Shown here: piece after piece, positions 9,914-21,894 of the stretch
How positions within the stretch are numbered: the first letter of the stretch is position 1
Layout: each line of letters begins with the position of its first letter
Source: Diphasiastrum complanatum
Taxonomy: Eukaryota > Streptophyta > Lycopodiopsida > Lycopodiales > Lycopodiaceae
DNA length: 64,000 nucleotides
Direction: 5' to 3'
NCBI GenBank assembly: GCA_029204225.1
Contig: CM055096.1
Coordinates: forward strand, 62,912,957-62,976,956
Notes under the pieces: model-generated
Told to the model about the DNA's origin: nothing
Database searches by the model: none
The model's input: only the letters and a program-made list of their open reading frames with translations
Position numbers and translations under genes: made by a program

Positions 9914-10540
9914 TCAACACTCAGCTCTCCTTTTGAGATCAAGTCTCAAATATGATGGTACTTTAAAGGTATGTGTTTGGTCTTCAAATGGAAGATTGGA
10001 TTCTGGGATAGATGTATGACACTCTGAGAATCCATCATCATGCTGCATGGTTCTCTCTGTTGTATGCCAATTGCCTCCAGCATCATCTGCAACCACACTA
10101 CCTCATTAGCCACATTCGATGCTACCACATATTCGGCTTCGCATGAGGATTGAGCTACTAGTGTCTGTTTTTTGCATGTCCAGTTGACTGCTGCTCCACA
10201 CGCTATTGAACATTCTCTTGTTACAGACTTGTTGTCATCTTTGCAACTCGCCCAACTTGCATCACTGTAGTGTTGCAGCTTGAATTCTTTTTATGCTTTC
10301 TAGGTCAATCATATATTTGGGGTGCCTTTCAGGTATTGCAGTATGTGTTTTTCCATCAGCCAATGTGCCATGCCAGGGTTAGAATAGAATTGACTTAATG
10401 CATAGACAGAGATGGCCAAGTCGGGTCTGGCACAAATTGTAAGGTACATCAGACTGTCGATCAGGTTTTGGTATGGTATACCTTCCATCTTATGTCTCTT
10501 CTTCTATGCCTGGACAGTCTTGCTTTGACAATCTGGCTCC
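9914..10540 (-). pseudogene. copia RT C-terminus and RNase H remnant
   Basis: Read on the minus strand from 10540: SLMYLTICARPDLAISVYAL and the HILQYLKGTP block at the end of reverse transcriptase, then SWASCKDDNKSVT, KKQTLVAQSSCEAEYVVAS and HLSQNPIFHLKTKHIPLKYH of RNase H. Stops interrupt it after the LKGTP block and near the end. Sequence upstream (gag to RT palm) is missing because the LTR of another minus-strand copia element begins at 10545. This looks like an older element broken by that insertion. Confidence 0.75.
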
Positions 10541-10544
10541 AGCC

Positions 10545-11139
10545 TGTTGAAAATCGAGAGGTTAGTCAGCGGAAGCTCAAGCGGGTGCGCGTGTAGGATC
10601 GGAAACGCCACAAACAACAACAAAATATTCAAATTTAACAATTCAGACAAATGCACAATGAAACGATATAGTAGTAGGACTAAAAATTTGCACTCTGATT
10701 AATATCAAACAGTGAGTACAATGCTTGAAGTGATAACTTCAGCTTACAGTCGTTGAGAGTGATAACTCTTGTTACAGAAACTCAAATAATTAGAAGAAGT
10801 TTTCTGATGAAGATTCTAGGATTGATATCCTACAAAATATCTATAATTACCTTTTGTTGTAGTTATTACAACCACCTCATTACAGTTAATGCATGTAAAA
10901 AGTGGGCAGACTGTCAACGCAAAGTTGTTGGGTCAACAAGTATTGAAAAAATGTATAATGACTCGAAAATAATGACTCAAAAAATATAGAATTTTTTGGG
11001 TTGATCCATTATCAAAATATTTTAGAAAATTCGATCATGAATTTTTCGAACCTATGCTCAAAAATTCGAGCCTTCTGTTTTTGCTTTTTCAGGATGCTCA
11101 TTATTTAATGGATTTGAGGCTGAGCATTGAATTTCAACA
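10545..11139 (-). repeat. copia 3' LTR (595 bp)
   Basis: On the minus strand it begins TGTTGAAATTCAATGC after the purine tract AAGGGGGAG and ends GATTTTCAACA. It matches 14729-15066 over the shared part, e.g. the block ggttagtcagcggaagctc in both. ORFs at 10753-10989 lie inside the LTR and are not genes. Confidence 0.85.
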
Positions 11140-11239
11140 CTCCCCCTTGATATTGATCCTAAAAAGTTTTGATTTTCAAATTCAACATGTCGTTGAATCT
11201 GAGATGGTGCTCCTTTGCCAGAGCCTTTGTGAAGTAATC

Positions 11240-12795
11240 TGTTGTCATTGATTTTGTACTGTAGTAGACTATGGATACCTCATTGCTTTGCACTTTCTCT
11301 CTCATATAGTAATATTTGATTTCAATATGCTTGCTTCAAGAATGAAATCTCAGATTGAGAGAGAGAGCTATGGTGCTTTGGTTGTCACAAAAGATGGCCG
11401 TTAGATGTGACTGTGAAGGTCGATTTTTGCTAGTAGGTGCCTCAGCCAAATTGCCTCCTTTGTAGCATTCGTGGCAGCAATGTACTCTGATTCAGTTGAT
11501 GATAATGCTACTCAGGTCTACTTTCGACTATTCCAAGAGATCGAGCCTTGATTGTATACAAATACAAATCCAGTAGTAGACCTTCTGGTATCAATATCTC
11601 CTGCCCAGTCTGCATCTGTGTATCCTTCAAGTATGTTGGTAGGTTGGTTGCCTCCATAACTGATTCTAAGGTGTTTGGTTGTCTGGATGTACTTCATGAC
11701 TTTTGTGAGTGCTTTCCAATGGGTTAGACCTGGATTTGATAGGAACTGGCTTGGTGAACTGATCAAATATGCAATGTCGGGTTGAGTGCAGATCATTGCA
11801 TACATCAGTGAGCCGATGATGGAGTGAAACAGATATTGCCTCATCTCTCTTCCTTTTTAGCCTCAGTTTGAGGAGATTGTTCCTTTGACAGCTTCAGCCC
11901 AAGGTCGAGTGGAAAGAGACTCAATTTGCAGTTGTCCACTCCATACTTTTCCAACACATTTGTGAGATATCTCTGCTGGATGATGAAAATCAGACGGCTA
12001 GGTCGTTCAAATTTGATTCCGAGTCAATAGTGGGCTGTGGACCCATATCAATGCATTTCGTTTCCTTCATCAGATTCAGATTGTTACTAAATAATAGTGT
12101 ATCATCCACATAGAGAGTAATGATGAAGAGAAAATTCGATACATACTTGAAGTAGACATTCGAGTCTACTAAGTTTGGAATGAAACCATTCTCAATAAGG
12201 AATGCATTTATTTTGTGGAATTAGGCCCTGGGTGACTGTTTCAACCCATAGAGTGCTTGTGAATTTTGCACACAAGGTGTTGCTTACCCCTCAGCTCGTA
12301 TCCTTTTGGCTATGACATAAAAATTTTCTCTTCAATGGTCCCGTTGAGGAAAGTCGTCTGGACATCCATTTGATGGACTTCGAGATCTACTGCAGCTGCA
12401 AAGGAAAGTAATAGTTAGATCGAAGCATGTTTGATGACTAGGCTGAAGGTCTCAGAATAATTCAAATCTAGAATCTGAGAATAGCCTTTTGCAACCAGCT
12501 TGGCTTTGTAATGATTCACAGCCTTCATTCAGCATGATATTTCGCCTTGAATATCCATTTACATGGAATTGGATTTCTTCCCTTTGGCAGCTCAGTGGTT
12601 GTCCATGTTTGATTCTCTATCAAAGAATCGAATTCAGTGCCCATTGTTGCTTTCCATTGATCAGCGTTCATGTATGAAGTAACAAGCTGCATCGTTCATA
12701 AATCTGGATGGAGGCTGTCTTGAACGATTTGATCTGCTTGGCTGAATTTTGACCCCCTGCCATTTAGGCTCATTTTTCGAGTTTGTATCGATTTT
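11240..12795 (-). pseudogene. copia reverse transcriptase and RNase H
   Basis: Going down the minus strand: EFDSLIENQTWTTTELPKG and CKWIFKAKYHAE at the RT N-terminus; a YVDD catalytic box encoded at 12101-12112; SIIGSLMYAMICTQPDIAY (11518-11844, one open stretch of 108 codons); GYTDADWAGDIDTRRSTTGF; ALSSTESEYIAATNATKEAI; and SKHIEIKYYYMREKVQ near the end. Frame changes several times and stops occur about every 100 codons, so it is a pseudogene, but every block of the domain pair is recognisable. Confidence 0.8.
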
Positions 12796-13530
12796 CTAAT
12801 TTTTGATCCTGGAGTCTTTTTTGATATGTGGATCGAAAATTTCTACGATACTTGTATCAAAAAAATTTTGAGCTTTTCCCTTGTGGTTGATAAATCGATC
12901 TTCCACAAAAATGACATCTCTGCTCATGAATGATTTTTCTGTTTCCATATTGTAGAGCTTGTATGCCTTGTGATCTGGAGAGTAGCCAACAAAATTTGAT
13001 TTTATACTTTTGTCATCTAGCTTCTTCTTGAGATCTTCAGGGATTTGAGCATAAGCAATGCAACCAAACACTCTGATATTCTTGAGAGACGGTTTCGATC
13101 TTGTCCACACCTCATAAGGTGTCTTGCCATTCAGGGCTTTGGTGATGGATCGATTTTGTAGATAGGCGGCTGTTGAAACAGCTTCTACCCAAAATTACTT
13201 CGCAAGAGAGACATGGGCCAGCATTTTCTTGGCACTTTTGATGAGTGTCCGATTCTTCCGTTCAGCTACACCATTGGACTGAGGTGAGTAGCTCGTTGTG
13301 AATTGTTGATGTATTTTGTTGGCCTTGCAAAACTCTTTAAATTCGGTGGAGATAAATTCTCCCCCTCCATCTATTCGTAGAGCTTCGATCTTCCTCTGGG
13401 TCTGATTTTCAGCAGATGCCTTGAACTGTGTGAAGAACTTGAATGCCTCTAATTTGTTCTTCAAAAAATAGATTGCAGTCCTTCGGAGAAGTCATCAATG
13501 AAAGTTAGGAGGTACAGAGCTCCCCCTTTG
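12796..13530 (-). pseudogene. copia integrase
   Basis: Two open pieces (13464-13195 and 13110-12796) carry LRIDGGGEFISTEFKEFC with the second catalytic Asp, TTSYSPQSNGVAERKNRTL with the Glu, and IRVFGCIAYAQIPEDLKKKL of the C-terminal part. The first Asp motif (LVHSDIYGPM) lies just upstream near 13560. One in-frame stop separates the two pieces. All three catalytic residues can therefore be read despite the frame breaks. Confidence 0.8.
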
Positions 13531-13534
13531 GAAG

Positions 13535-14616
13535 CAGTCTGCATCGGGCCATAGATGTCACTATGTACAAGATCTAGCAGGCCTTTGGAAGTATGAGCTA
13601 AGTCATAAATGAAAGGACCTCTAGCATGCTTGTTGATTATACAACTTTCACATAGAGAAGTTGCCTTACACAGAAGGCAAATATTGTACTAGTTTCTAAG
13701 TCAACATTTGTTGAATACTATTGAAGTTCAAATGGCCTAATTTGAAATGCCAAAGCATATCAGGTGATTCGAAAGTTGAGGTGTGAAGAGTTTGATTGTT
13801 GAAAGAATAACAGTGGATGAGTTTGTAGAGATTGTCACTTCTTCTTCTTAAAGCTAAAACTTTCTGAGATTTGTCAAGGATGGTGCAGCCGTTTGTATCG
13901 AATTCAACCCTCTGACTTGAACCAGTGATTCTACTAACTGAGAGCAGATTCTTGGTCAGATTTGGAATGTGGAGAACGTTGACGGCATCTTGACTTCACC
14001 TTTCTGAAATTCGATTATGACTGTTTCTTCACCTTGAATCGAATGTGATGAGTTGTCTCCAAGTTGCACAACTCGAGAATGGATGAAAGATTTATAATCC
14101 TTGAACTAGTCTTGATGGTGACTCATGTGTTGAGTTGCTCCAGTGTCGAGATACCAAGAATTGATATCTTGTTGTTCTCTGACCTTGGTCATAAAGGCTG
14201 CTTCATCTTCCTCTTGCTGTTGTATCAAAAAATTGGTTGAGGCAGAATTCGCTTGATAGTTTCTTCCTCAAATGGAGTTTGGAGGAGACGTCCCTGATAT
14301 TGTAGAGTGTTGCTAGGATGTCTCATGCATTCTTAGCAGTCTCAACAGCTCTTATGTGACTAATTTGATGGTCTTTAATGTTGAGAGTGATCATGGCAAA
14401 AGCCTTGCCATCTTTCAGTCTCCATTTGGTGATAGTTGCTGCATCACCTTTAGGTTTAACTTCTATGTCATCAATGATGTCCCACAGTCCTTTGGATAGT
14501 AGTATGACCTTCGTTTTGAACTTACAGAGATGGTAGTTACTCCCGTCGAGTCTGTTGATAAGAGAAGAACTAGAAGACAATCCATTCTGGTTGAGTGAGA
14601 TCGTTGGTAGAAACAA
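13535..14616 (-). pseudogene. copia Gag N-terminus, protease and pre-integrase
   Basis: Gag begins near 14616 and contains LINRLDGSNYHLCKFKTKVI, the N-terminal Gag pattern with Cys in place of the usual Trp, followed by KDGKAFAMITLNIKDHQISH. A stop after AVETAKNA ends the open part at 14323. Beyond about 14280 the central Gag and zinc knuckle appear deleted, and a protease-like stretch in broken frames (14180-13950, including NVLHIPNLTKNLLSVSRITG) leads to the pre-integrase box (LWHFKLGHLNF). Inactive. Confidence 0.7.
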
Positions 14617-14728
14617 CGATTTTAGAATACTGTTGGTTGCACGCTTGCTAGAATAATATCTTGATAAAGACGAGACTTGATAATTCGCAATAGAAATGCA
14701 GATTACTGAACAGCTCGCTTTGATACCA

Positions 14729-15066
14729 TGTTGGGAATCGAGAGGTTAGTCAGCGGAAGCTCGAGCGGGTGCGTGTAGGATCGGAAATGCCAGAAACAAC
14801 ATCAAAATATTCAAATTGAATGATTCAAACAAATGCACAATGAAATGATACAGTAGTAGGACTGAAAATTTGCACTCTGATTAATAACAAACAGTGAGTA
14901 CAATGCTTGAAGTGATAACTTCATCTTACAGTCGTTGAGAGTGATAACTCTTGTTACAAAAACTCGAATAATCAGAAGAATTTTTTTGATGAAGATTCTA
15001 GGATTGATATCCTACAAAATATCTACAACTACCTTTTGTTGCAGTTACTACAACTGTCTCATTACA
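14729..15066 (-). repeat. copia 5' LTR, truncated
   Basis: On the minus strand it ends GATTCCCAACA and is followed directly by TGGTATCAAAGCG. Similarity to the 3' LTR (10545-11139) runs from this end for about 338 bases and stops at 15066, where unrelated sequence begins. The missing part is about 255 bases. Confidence 0.8.
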
Positions 15067-16165
15067 TGGGCTAAGTTATCTTTGGCACGTGTGAAACACT
15101 CCAATAAATCACAAATCAATCAAATACAAGCCAATTGTATAAAAGAAAGTGGCTATGACCTCAAAATGATGGCTAGATCTCAAGAAAATGAGATTGGCAA
15201 GCCTAGAATTGAGATTTTTGATCAAACAGGCATAATAGAGTCAAAAGTAAAAGTGTCCAACCAGGTTGGGTGCCCTACCCACCTTGATTCAATTGATTAT
15301 AACTTTTGATTGTGAGATCCAATCTGTATGAAATTGATTGCTACACAGACTAGACTCAAATAGCTTTGAAAGTAGCTATCAAGCTCTAGATTTGGCTCAA
15401 ATATGGAAGAGAACCACCAAATTGAATTGGGTTGGCCTTCACACGTGTCTGAGCAGGAAAATCCATACAATATCAGAAATGATTCAATCCTTATGATGAT
15501 GAACCCTTTTGATCAAACTTGCTTGAGATAGCATGAGAGATGCAAACTACTCTCTCTAAATCTTGATTTTCATGAAATTTTTGAAACTTTGGATGAAACA
15601 GGCATCAAAAACTTAGGTAGGCTCTGATACTATGTGATAGTTCACACATGTGGGAATGCCCTAATGTGTGTGAATGATCTCCTAAGCAAAGCTAATGCAC
15701 TTTAGATCAACACTAGATTGAAATCCAAGATTTAGATCAAAATCTAAGGCAAAGAGACAAAGATAGATGCATAGATTGATAACCAAAGTGTTTTCACATG
15801 TAAGCGAAGTGCTTCATGAAATAACCAAGTAAATTAAGATCCTCTCCTCAGGTAGAGAGAGAATAGAGCAATTTTTCCTTGGGTAGAGAGAGAAGAAAAT
15901 ACAAGCAAAACTTGATTGCACTCAATATGACTCAAAAACTCACTTAGGGAGAGCCATGCTTGCTTCCTATTGGACTCCTAATCCTAGCCTCTCTGATGCT
16001 ATTGGATGAGTGATGCATCCATCTTGCAATTCTATTGGACCCTTCATGAGGATTTTTCAATTTTGATTGGACCCTTTGACCAAAGCCAACACTTTGACTT
16101 AATCACTCATCAAATTACATTAACACAAGTGTCACAAGACTAACTAGCTCGAGGTTACATCATGA
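15067..16165 (-). mobile_element. LTR and leader of another minus-strand copia element
   Basis: Minus strand reads an LTR ending GTGAACTATCACA at 15633, then TAGTATCAGAGCC (15620-15632), one mismatch from the initiator-Met primer-binding site, then about 550 bases of non-coding leader to 15067, where it meets the truncated LTR of the neighbouring element. No gag is left. The right end of the LTR is uncertain (about 16165). The ORF at 14935-15309 straddles the junction and is not a gene. Confidence 0.6.
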
Positions 16166-16293
16166 ACTACTTTTGGCCAGATTATGGCTTTACATGTGAA
16201 ATTGACCATTTTGCCATCTTTGCCAATTTTGGCCCTATCAGTACACCAAGATGTTTGACGTAAAAACTTAGTAAACCTCTAAAGCTATCATAG

Positions 16294-16419
16294 ATAACAA
16301 GAGCAGTTTCGAAAAATCTTGGACAACAAATTGCAAGAAGAGACATGGCTGTTGCACAGCCCAAAACAGTTCCACGATGGTTGTTGGCGACTTTGCAGGA
16401 CATCAAAGTAAGTTCATTT
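16294..16419 (+). pseudogene. copia integrase-RT linker, left half of interrupted element
   Basis: A short open frame on the plus strand ends with AVAQPKTVPRWLLATLQDIK. The pattern P-x-W-L-x-x-T-L is found in the linker between integrase and reverse transcriptase in one plant copia group. The frame is cut at 16420 by the start of a minus-strand copia element and resumes without shift at 23183. Sequence left of 16294 is too decayed to follow. Confidence 0.65.
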
Positions 16420-17342
16420 TGATAGGCAAGGGAGATAGAAGAACGTGAACAGAGAAGAGAGCAGGAATATTGTGGAAGAGCTCTCCCGTTCTAATCAGCT
16501 GCAAAATGCAAAACAGTCTAATAGACAACTTATGCTAAATGTAATCACAGCTTTAAGTGTTCTAATTGCCCAACAGGATCTTAAAAATTAATTCATACTC
16601 TGAAACAAGAGTATAGTCCACCAAAGAGATTAGAGATGATTTGTATGTGGTACTACTGAAATCAGATGCAACGTGAAGTATAGTTTTGAAATAAATGGAA
16701 GAGCAGTATGATAACGTGAGTTCCTCATGCATCAAAGATAGCCATCGTCTGATCAAAAACTGAGGAGTCGTAGACATCCGTGTTCTGATCAGAGTGAGTA
16801 AACAAGTGCGATCAAACAACAATGAAAGTGCATTCAATCACAACAAGCATTCATCTTTGTTGTACACAGATAAAAGCAAGCTGCTGCTATATTACATTGA
16901 AGCACAATACAAAATAGCAATTACAACAAAAAATGGCGGCATAATTGGGATGTTCAAATAATGTGTCTCATGGACGGAGCAACCACTAATCTGTGCTTGG
17001 ACGATCTATTTATAGATTTTCATCCGTGTGTTAATTACATTGAATGCTTGTCACCTAATTAGGAAAGTCGTTGTACTTGGAAGTATATGGCTTTTGTGAC
17101 AACTATACACAGTATATATCGGGTCAATAATTTAGCATCGTTGACACGGACGAGGATGTCACAAATTCTATCACTTCGCATTTTACGTGAAGTGGTTTTC
17201 TCTCACTTCGCAAATTTCGGAAAGTGACTGGGAACGTTCCTCGTTCAAAATAGACGACCTTCGACATTTTTCTCTCTCTTCAGGATTTTGTGAAAAAGGC
17301 AAAACTGCCCTTGAACTTATGAAAATAGTTGACCTTCAAAAA

Positions 17343-17408
<66 letters not shown>

Positions 17409-17907
17409 TTTTCGAGAAAATGCGAAAAAGCTGAAGGTGTTAAAAGCAGTTAAACTTTTGAACTACACAACTTTAAACTTTTGAACTATGCAAGTGTCGC
17501 ATTTCGGGGAAATGTGAAAAAGTCAAAGCTGTTGAAAACATAGTTCATTTCTACAGACTCAAAAGTAATGTAATTCTGCAGACTTGTTCTAAATGCTAAT
17601 TTCGTGGAAGTCCTTGAAGATGGCCAAGTGTTCAATGACTTCAAATTATTGAACTTAACATCTGAACTTGAAATTATGACAGGATTGGCTACCCTTTGCT
17701 GGAGATCAGCCAAAAGCCCGTTGTAGACGTTCTTCAGATAATTTGGCTTTCGAATTTTGTGATTCCTGAAAGTATCAGATGAGCGGACATAGAACCAAAG
17801 TTGGTTTCACCTGACCCTAGATCAATGATCAATAAACATGCAAGAATAATCATGAAATAGAAATTAGTCATTCACCAAGGAGACAACTGTGGGCTTAATT
17901 TCGAACA
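16420..17907 (-). repeat. copia 3' LTR (1488 bp)
   Basis: Minus strand starts TGTTCGAAATTAAGCCCACA after the purine tract TTAAGGGAGAC and ends CTTGCCTATCA. It matches 21895-23182 along most of its length. It holds a block at about 16585-16792 that is missing from the other LTR, and a (CT)n tract that is absent there too. The ORFs at 16562-16837, 17187-17453 and 17486-17713 are inside the LTR. Confidence 0.9.
17347..17404. repeat. (CT)n microsatellite, about 29 units
   Basis: Uninterrupted CT dinucleotides inside the 3' LTR. The matching place in the 5' LTR (near 22640) has only a short T-rich stretch, so the tract grew after insertion. Confidence 0.95.
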
Positions 17908-17939
17908 GTCTCCCTTAAGATCATGGTTGGTGCCTTGGT

Positions 17940-19621
17940 ATCTTCGTCAAGTTCAACATGTTGAAGAACTTTTGGTGCTTGATCCTGAGAAGCGCTGACA
18001 GTGAAATACAACTCAAGTTGTCACACAGAATGGTGGTAGCATTAAACTGAGTGTGATGTAAGTCGTCAAGTAATAACCTGATCCATACAACTTCTTTCGA
18101 AGCTTGACATGCTGCGATGTACTCTGCCTTTGTCGAAGAAAGCGCAACTGATTTCTGCTTCCTTAAGTTCCACGAAATCGGTCTCCCTGTCAGATAGAAA
18201 CAGAACCCGGGGGTAGATTTTTTGGTAGAGACTGGTCCTCCCCAATCTGAGTCGGAGTAGCCTCACAGGATGAGTGGGTCGATAGCATTTCCATCATGAC
18301 ATAAAATGTGGTCTAAACTTCCCTGAATATATCTCATCACTCTCTTTAATGCTTTCCAATGAGAGATCCTAGGATTAGACATGAATTGACTTAACGTGCT
18401 AACAGTATATGCTAAATCTAGTCTAGTACACAACATTGCATACATTAGAGATCCGATTAGTGAATGATAAGGGTACTTCGCTAAGTCGAGTACTTCACTA
18501 TCAGTCAGCACAAGAAGGTTTAGTCAATAGTATACTTGGATCCATTGGGGTATCAATTGGTTTGCAATCAAACATATGAAACTTTTCTAAAATGCCTTTT
18601 AGATATGCCTACTGGATAAGATGGATCTTCTTCTGAAGTCTATCTCTAGTAATGTGAATTCCTAGCAAAGAATGAATAACTCTTAAATCAGTCATGTCAA
18701 ATTCCTTTGACAGATCACTCTTAGTAGTGTGCAGAAGAGAAGTGTCATTGGACAAAATGCATCATCTACGTAAAGAGCTATGTGAACTGAATTGGTGCCT
18801 ACATGCTTTGAATAAACATTACAATCAACTGAATTGTTTGCAAATCCTAATTGAATGAGATAAGAGTTGATTCTATCGAATTATGCTCTTACGGCCTATT
18901 TCAGACTGTAGATTGCTTTGTGCAACTTGCACACTTTGTGCTCTTGGCCTTTGACTTCGAATCCTTCCGGTTGGAAAGTATACAGCTCCTCTTCGACATT
19001 GTCGTTAAGAAATGTTGTCTTGACATCCATTTGGTGCATTTCGAGGTCTTCCATGACTGCTAACGCAATCATAGTCCTGATTGACTGCATCTTGACAACA
19101 TGACTGAAAATTTCTTGATAATCCACCCCTTGGACTTGAGTGAATCCTTTAGACACCAGCCGTGCTTTTCATTTTGCAATGAAACCATCAGAGTTGATCT
19201 TCTTCTTGAAGATCCACTTGTTGTCGATAACTCTCTTGTGGGTGGAGAAGTCGACCAGTGTCCAGGTCTGATTTGTCAAAAGTGAGTTATACTCGCTTTC
19301 CATAGCTCCTTGCCACTTCACAACATCTTTGAAGTTAATTGCTTCGGCTAGGCTCAATGGTTCTTCTGATGAAGTCCAGAATGATTGAGATGCATACCTC
19401 TCAGGAATTGTCTGAGTCCGTGAGGATCTGCAGATGTTGGGTTGACCATGATGTGATGATGCTTCTTCTTGAATTTCTTCAGATCTGTTCGAGCTAGCTT
19501 GGTCTGGTCTGATGATAAGTATTGTTGGCTGCTCAGCTTCTGTAGCTCTAGCTACAGGTTCTGTAGAAGGAACATCAACGTTGGAAGAATCCATGCTACG
19601 TAATATAGGATAAAATGACAT
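17940..19621 (-). pseudogene. copia reverse transcriptase and RNase H
   Basis: Going down the minus strand: EPLSLAEAINFKDVVKWQGA and NKWIFKKKINSDGFIAK, with a stop at about 19166, then LVSKGFTQVQGVDYQEIFSH and MHQMDVKTTFLNDNVEEELY; a YVDD box at 18761-18772 followed by Ala and a damaged stretch; SLIGSLMYAMLCTRLDLAYT; then GYSDSDWGGPVSTKKSTPGF and SVALSSTKAEYIAACQASKE of RNase H. The region between 18896 and 18511 is in other frames. RT copies the RNA into cDNA; RNase H removes the template. At least three breaks make it inactive. Confidence 0.85.
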
Positions 19622-19695
19622 AGCATCGTTTATCGATGGCTGTTTGAAATCATAGTATGTATGCTCTTGAGATATTACATCCCTAGAGACAAATA

Positions 19696-20529
19696 CTACA
19701 TTGTGGATGGATCATAAACTTTATAAGCTTTATGTTCATCAAGATAGCCAATGAAAATACACTTATTTGTCCTATGATCCAGCTTCTTCTTAAGTTGTTT
19801 AGAAATGTGAACAAAACATATACAACCAAAGATTTTTAAATGGTTGACACTAGGCTTGTGCCCATGCCAAACTTCATAAGGAGTCTTGTTGTTGACGGCT
19901 TTGGTGCTGGATCTATTCTGCATGTAACAGGTTGTGGCAATAGCTTCTGCCCAGGATTTCGCAGGTAGCTGTGCTTGATGTAGCATGGATCTGGCTGAGT
20001 TGAGAAGAGTTTGATTGTTCCTTTCTGCAATCTCGTTCTGCTGAGGTGAATAGGAAGTGGTGAACTGTCTTCTAATACCATTTTCAGCCATGTAGTCGGA
20101 CATCTCGTTAGAGATGTATTCGCCGCCACCATCAGTTCGGAGTGCCTTCACTTTTGTAGACGTTTGTGTCTCAGCCATGGCCTTGAATCTCTTGAAGCAT
20201 TCAAAGGCTTCAGATTTGTGCTTAATGAACATGACTGTAGACCATCTAGAATAATCATCTATGAAAGTGATAAAATAGATTGCATCTCCTAATGACGGAG
20301 TTGGCATTGGACCACAGAGATCGCTATGTACAAGATCTAATACATGCATTGTTTTGATGGAATGTGATTTTGGAAACTTGCTTCTAGAGTGTTTCCCATA
20401 GATGCATGATTCACAAAAGAAAGATTTCCTATCTAATGAAGACGAGAAATTCGAACCATCAACTAAATTATTACAACGCATATAAGAAAGTGATCTTGTA
20501 TTCACTTGTCCAAATCGACTATGCCACAA
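19696..20529 (-). CDS. copia integrase and pre-integrase, open frame
   Basis: A 277-codon uninterrupted stretch starting at the pre-integrase box (MWHSRFGQVNTRSLSYMRCN, CESCIYGKHSR, an HHCC-like zinc site). The catalytic core has LVHSDLCGPMPTPSLG with Asp 1, FITFIDDYSRWSTVMF, LRTDGGGEYISNEMSDY with Asp 2, and SPQQNEIAERNNQTL with the Glu; the C-terminal part has LKIFGCICFVHISKQLKKKL. The full DDE triad is present, making this the best preserved integrase in the window. The first Met is not a real start: it is part of a Gag-Pol polyprotein, joined upstream through a frameshift near 20680. Confidence 0.85.
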   Translation of the reverse strand: MWHSRFGQVNTRSLSYMRCNNLVDGSNFSSSLDRKSFFCESCIYGKHSRSKFPKSHSIKTMHVLDLVHSDLCGPMPTPSLGDAIYFITFIDDYSRWSTVMFIKHKSEAFECFKRFKAMAETQTSTKVKALRTDGGGEYISNEMSDYMAENGIRRQFTTSYSPQQNEIAERNNQTLLNSARSMLHQAQLPAKSWAEAIATTCYMQNRSSTKAVNNKTPYEVWHGHKPSVNHLKIFGCICFVHISKQLKKKLDHRTNKCIFIGYLDEHKAYKVYDPSTM

Positions 20530-20621
20530 AACAACACTATTGTTTACATTTTCATTACAGATAGTAACTAATGCAACTGAATTAGAGAGTTTGTAAAGAT
20601 TTCCGACTCTAGTGCATGTAG

Positions 20622-21827
20622 TCAGAGTAGTATCTTCCTCGAGTATTGTACACTGCTCAGATGAGAAAGTAATGTGTAGCCCTCATCAGTTATCTTAGAG
20701 ACTGATAACAGATTCTTTGATAATTGAGAAACGTGAAGGACGTTAGGAACACAAATGGACAGATCGTTGTTGAAACTGATCTTCACTGCTCCTTTGCCTT
20801 CCATGCGTATGGTTCTAGAATCTCCGAGGTAGATAAATTGGTCTTTGCTGTAAGCTGTGTACTCTGTAAACCATTCCTTGTGCGAGGTCATGTGTTGGGT
20901 AGCACCGCTATCTAGGTACCAGCTATCACAGTCTTCGCTGCTGTTGTAAGCCATTAGCAAGTGTGTGTCTGACTCCTTGAATTCCATCGTGTTGGAGGAG
21001 TCTGACTGCTGCTGTTGTTGCTGCTTCTTTGTCTCGTTATAGATCTTGATGCAACACTCCTTGATGTCGTGATTAGCTCTCTTGCAATATCTGCAGAAAA
21101 GCTTCTTGCGTGATCCACCATGCTCACCTTGAGTGTGAGGCTTCTATTGTTGCTGTTGCACTTGATTTTTGCCCTTGGAATAGTCTTTCTTCTTGGTGTA
21201 TAGAGCCATGGATTTCTCTTTGATGGACAGGCTGCTAGTCTTTCTCCACATTTCTTCTTGAAGAAGATGACCGATCACCTTTTGAAGAGTGAGGTCGGGT
21301 TGTGTGGAGATCATCATCACAAAGTGCTCATAGGACTTTGGAAGAGAAGAAAGCAAGGTCATAACAACATCATCATCTTGAATAGAACATCCTACAACTG
21401 ATAACTGATCTAACAGGGACTTGAAGCTGTTGATGTGAGAAGTGATGGCAGTAGAATCAGACATGCTAAGAGTAAAGAACTTCCTTCTAAGATGTAATCT
21501 TGTGGTTACATTGTGAGTCTCATAAAGACTTGATAACAAGTCCAGTGCTTCCTTAGAGGTTTTGCACGTGGTAACATGAGATACTTGGGAGTCGGCTAGA
21601 TTGAGTGTGATACATGCTAGGGCCTTCTGATCCTTGATCCTCCAAGCCTTTGCTTGATCACCATCATCTGGTTTCCGGTCTGCACCTTCTACCAGATCCC
21701 AAAAATCTCTATCTATCAACATCATTCTAAGTTTTAACTTCCAAATGTAGAAGTTAGAACCATTGAACTTGTCAATGACTCTAGCTTCACTGAGTGATGA
21801 AGATGAAGAGCTACCTATATGAGACAT
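20622..21827 (-). pseudogene. copia Gag, zinc knuckle and protease
   Basis: Gag starts at the ATG at 21827 (MSHIGSSSSSSLSEA), 50 bases after the primer-binding site. It has NGSNFYIWKLKLRMMLIDRD, the UBN2 core (SKEALDLLSSLYETHNVTTR) and a glutamine run. A single TAG in that run (21144) interrupts it; the same frame then continues through the knuckle CRYCKRANHDIKEC to the protease active site WYLDSGATQHMTSHKEWF (about 20930). It ends at 20622 after a frameshift in the segment following SKNLLSVSKITDEGY. One stop and one frameshift separate this from an intact polyprotein. Confidence 0.85.
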
Positions 21828-21879
21828 GATAACAATATACAAATAGAACAAACTTAATCTCTCGGTTTATTTGAGCTAA

Positions 21880-21892
21880 GCTCTGATACCAA
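21880..21892 (-). other. copia primer-binding site
   Basis: Minus strand TTGGTATCAGAGC, a perfect match to the initiator methionine tRNA-type site of plant copia elements, two bases from the CATCA end of the 5' LTR. Confidence 0.9.
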
Positions 21893-21894
21893 TC

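Larger units (their letters stand above)
10545..15066 (-). mobile_element. near full-length Ty1/copia element, 5' LTR truncated
   Basis: Minus strand: truncated 5' LTR (15066-14729), primer-binding site TGGTATCAAAGCG touching it, gag, protease, integrase, reverse transcriptase, RNase H, polypurine tract AAGGGGGAG and complete 3' LTR (11139-10545). The two LTRs match closely from their TG/CA end as far as 15066, where the 5' copy is cut off. The internal region has numerous stops and frameshifts and lacks the zinc-knuckle part of Gag. The left flank is CAGCC; no matching flank can be found on the right because that end is lost. Confidence 0.85.

Noticed and set aside
18851-19285. Plus-strand ORFs of 60-70 codons
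   Set aside because: Antisense shadows of the copia reverse transcriptase on the minus strand.
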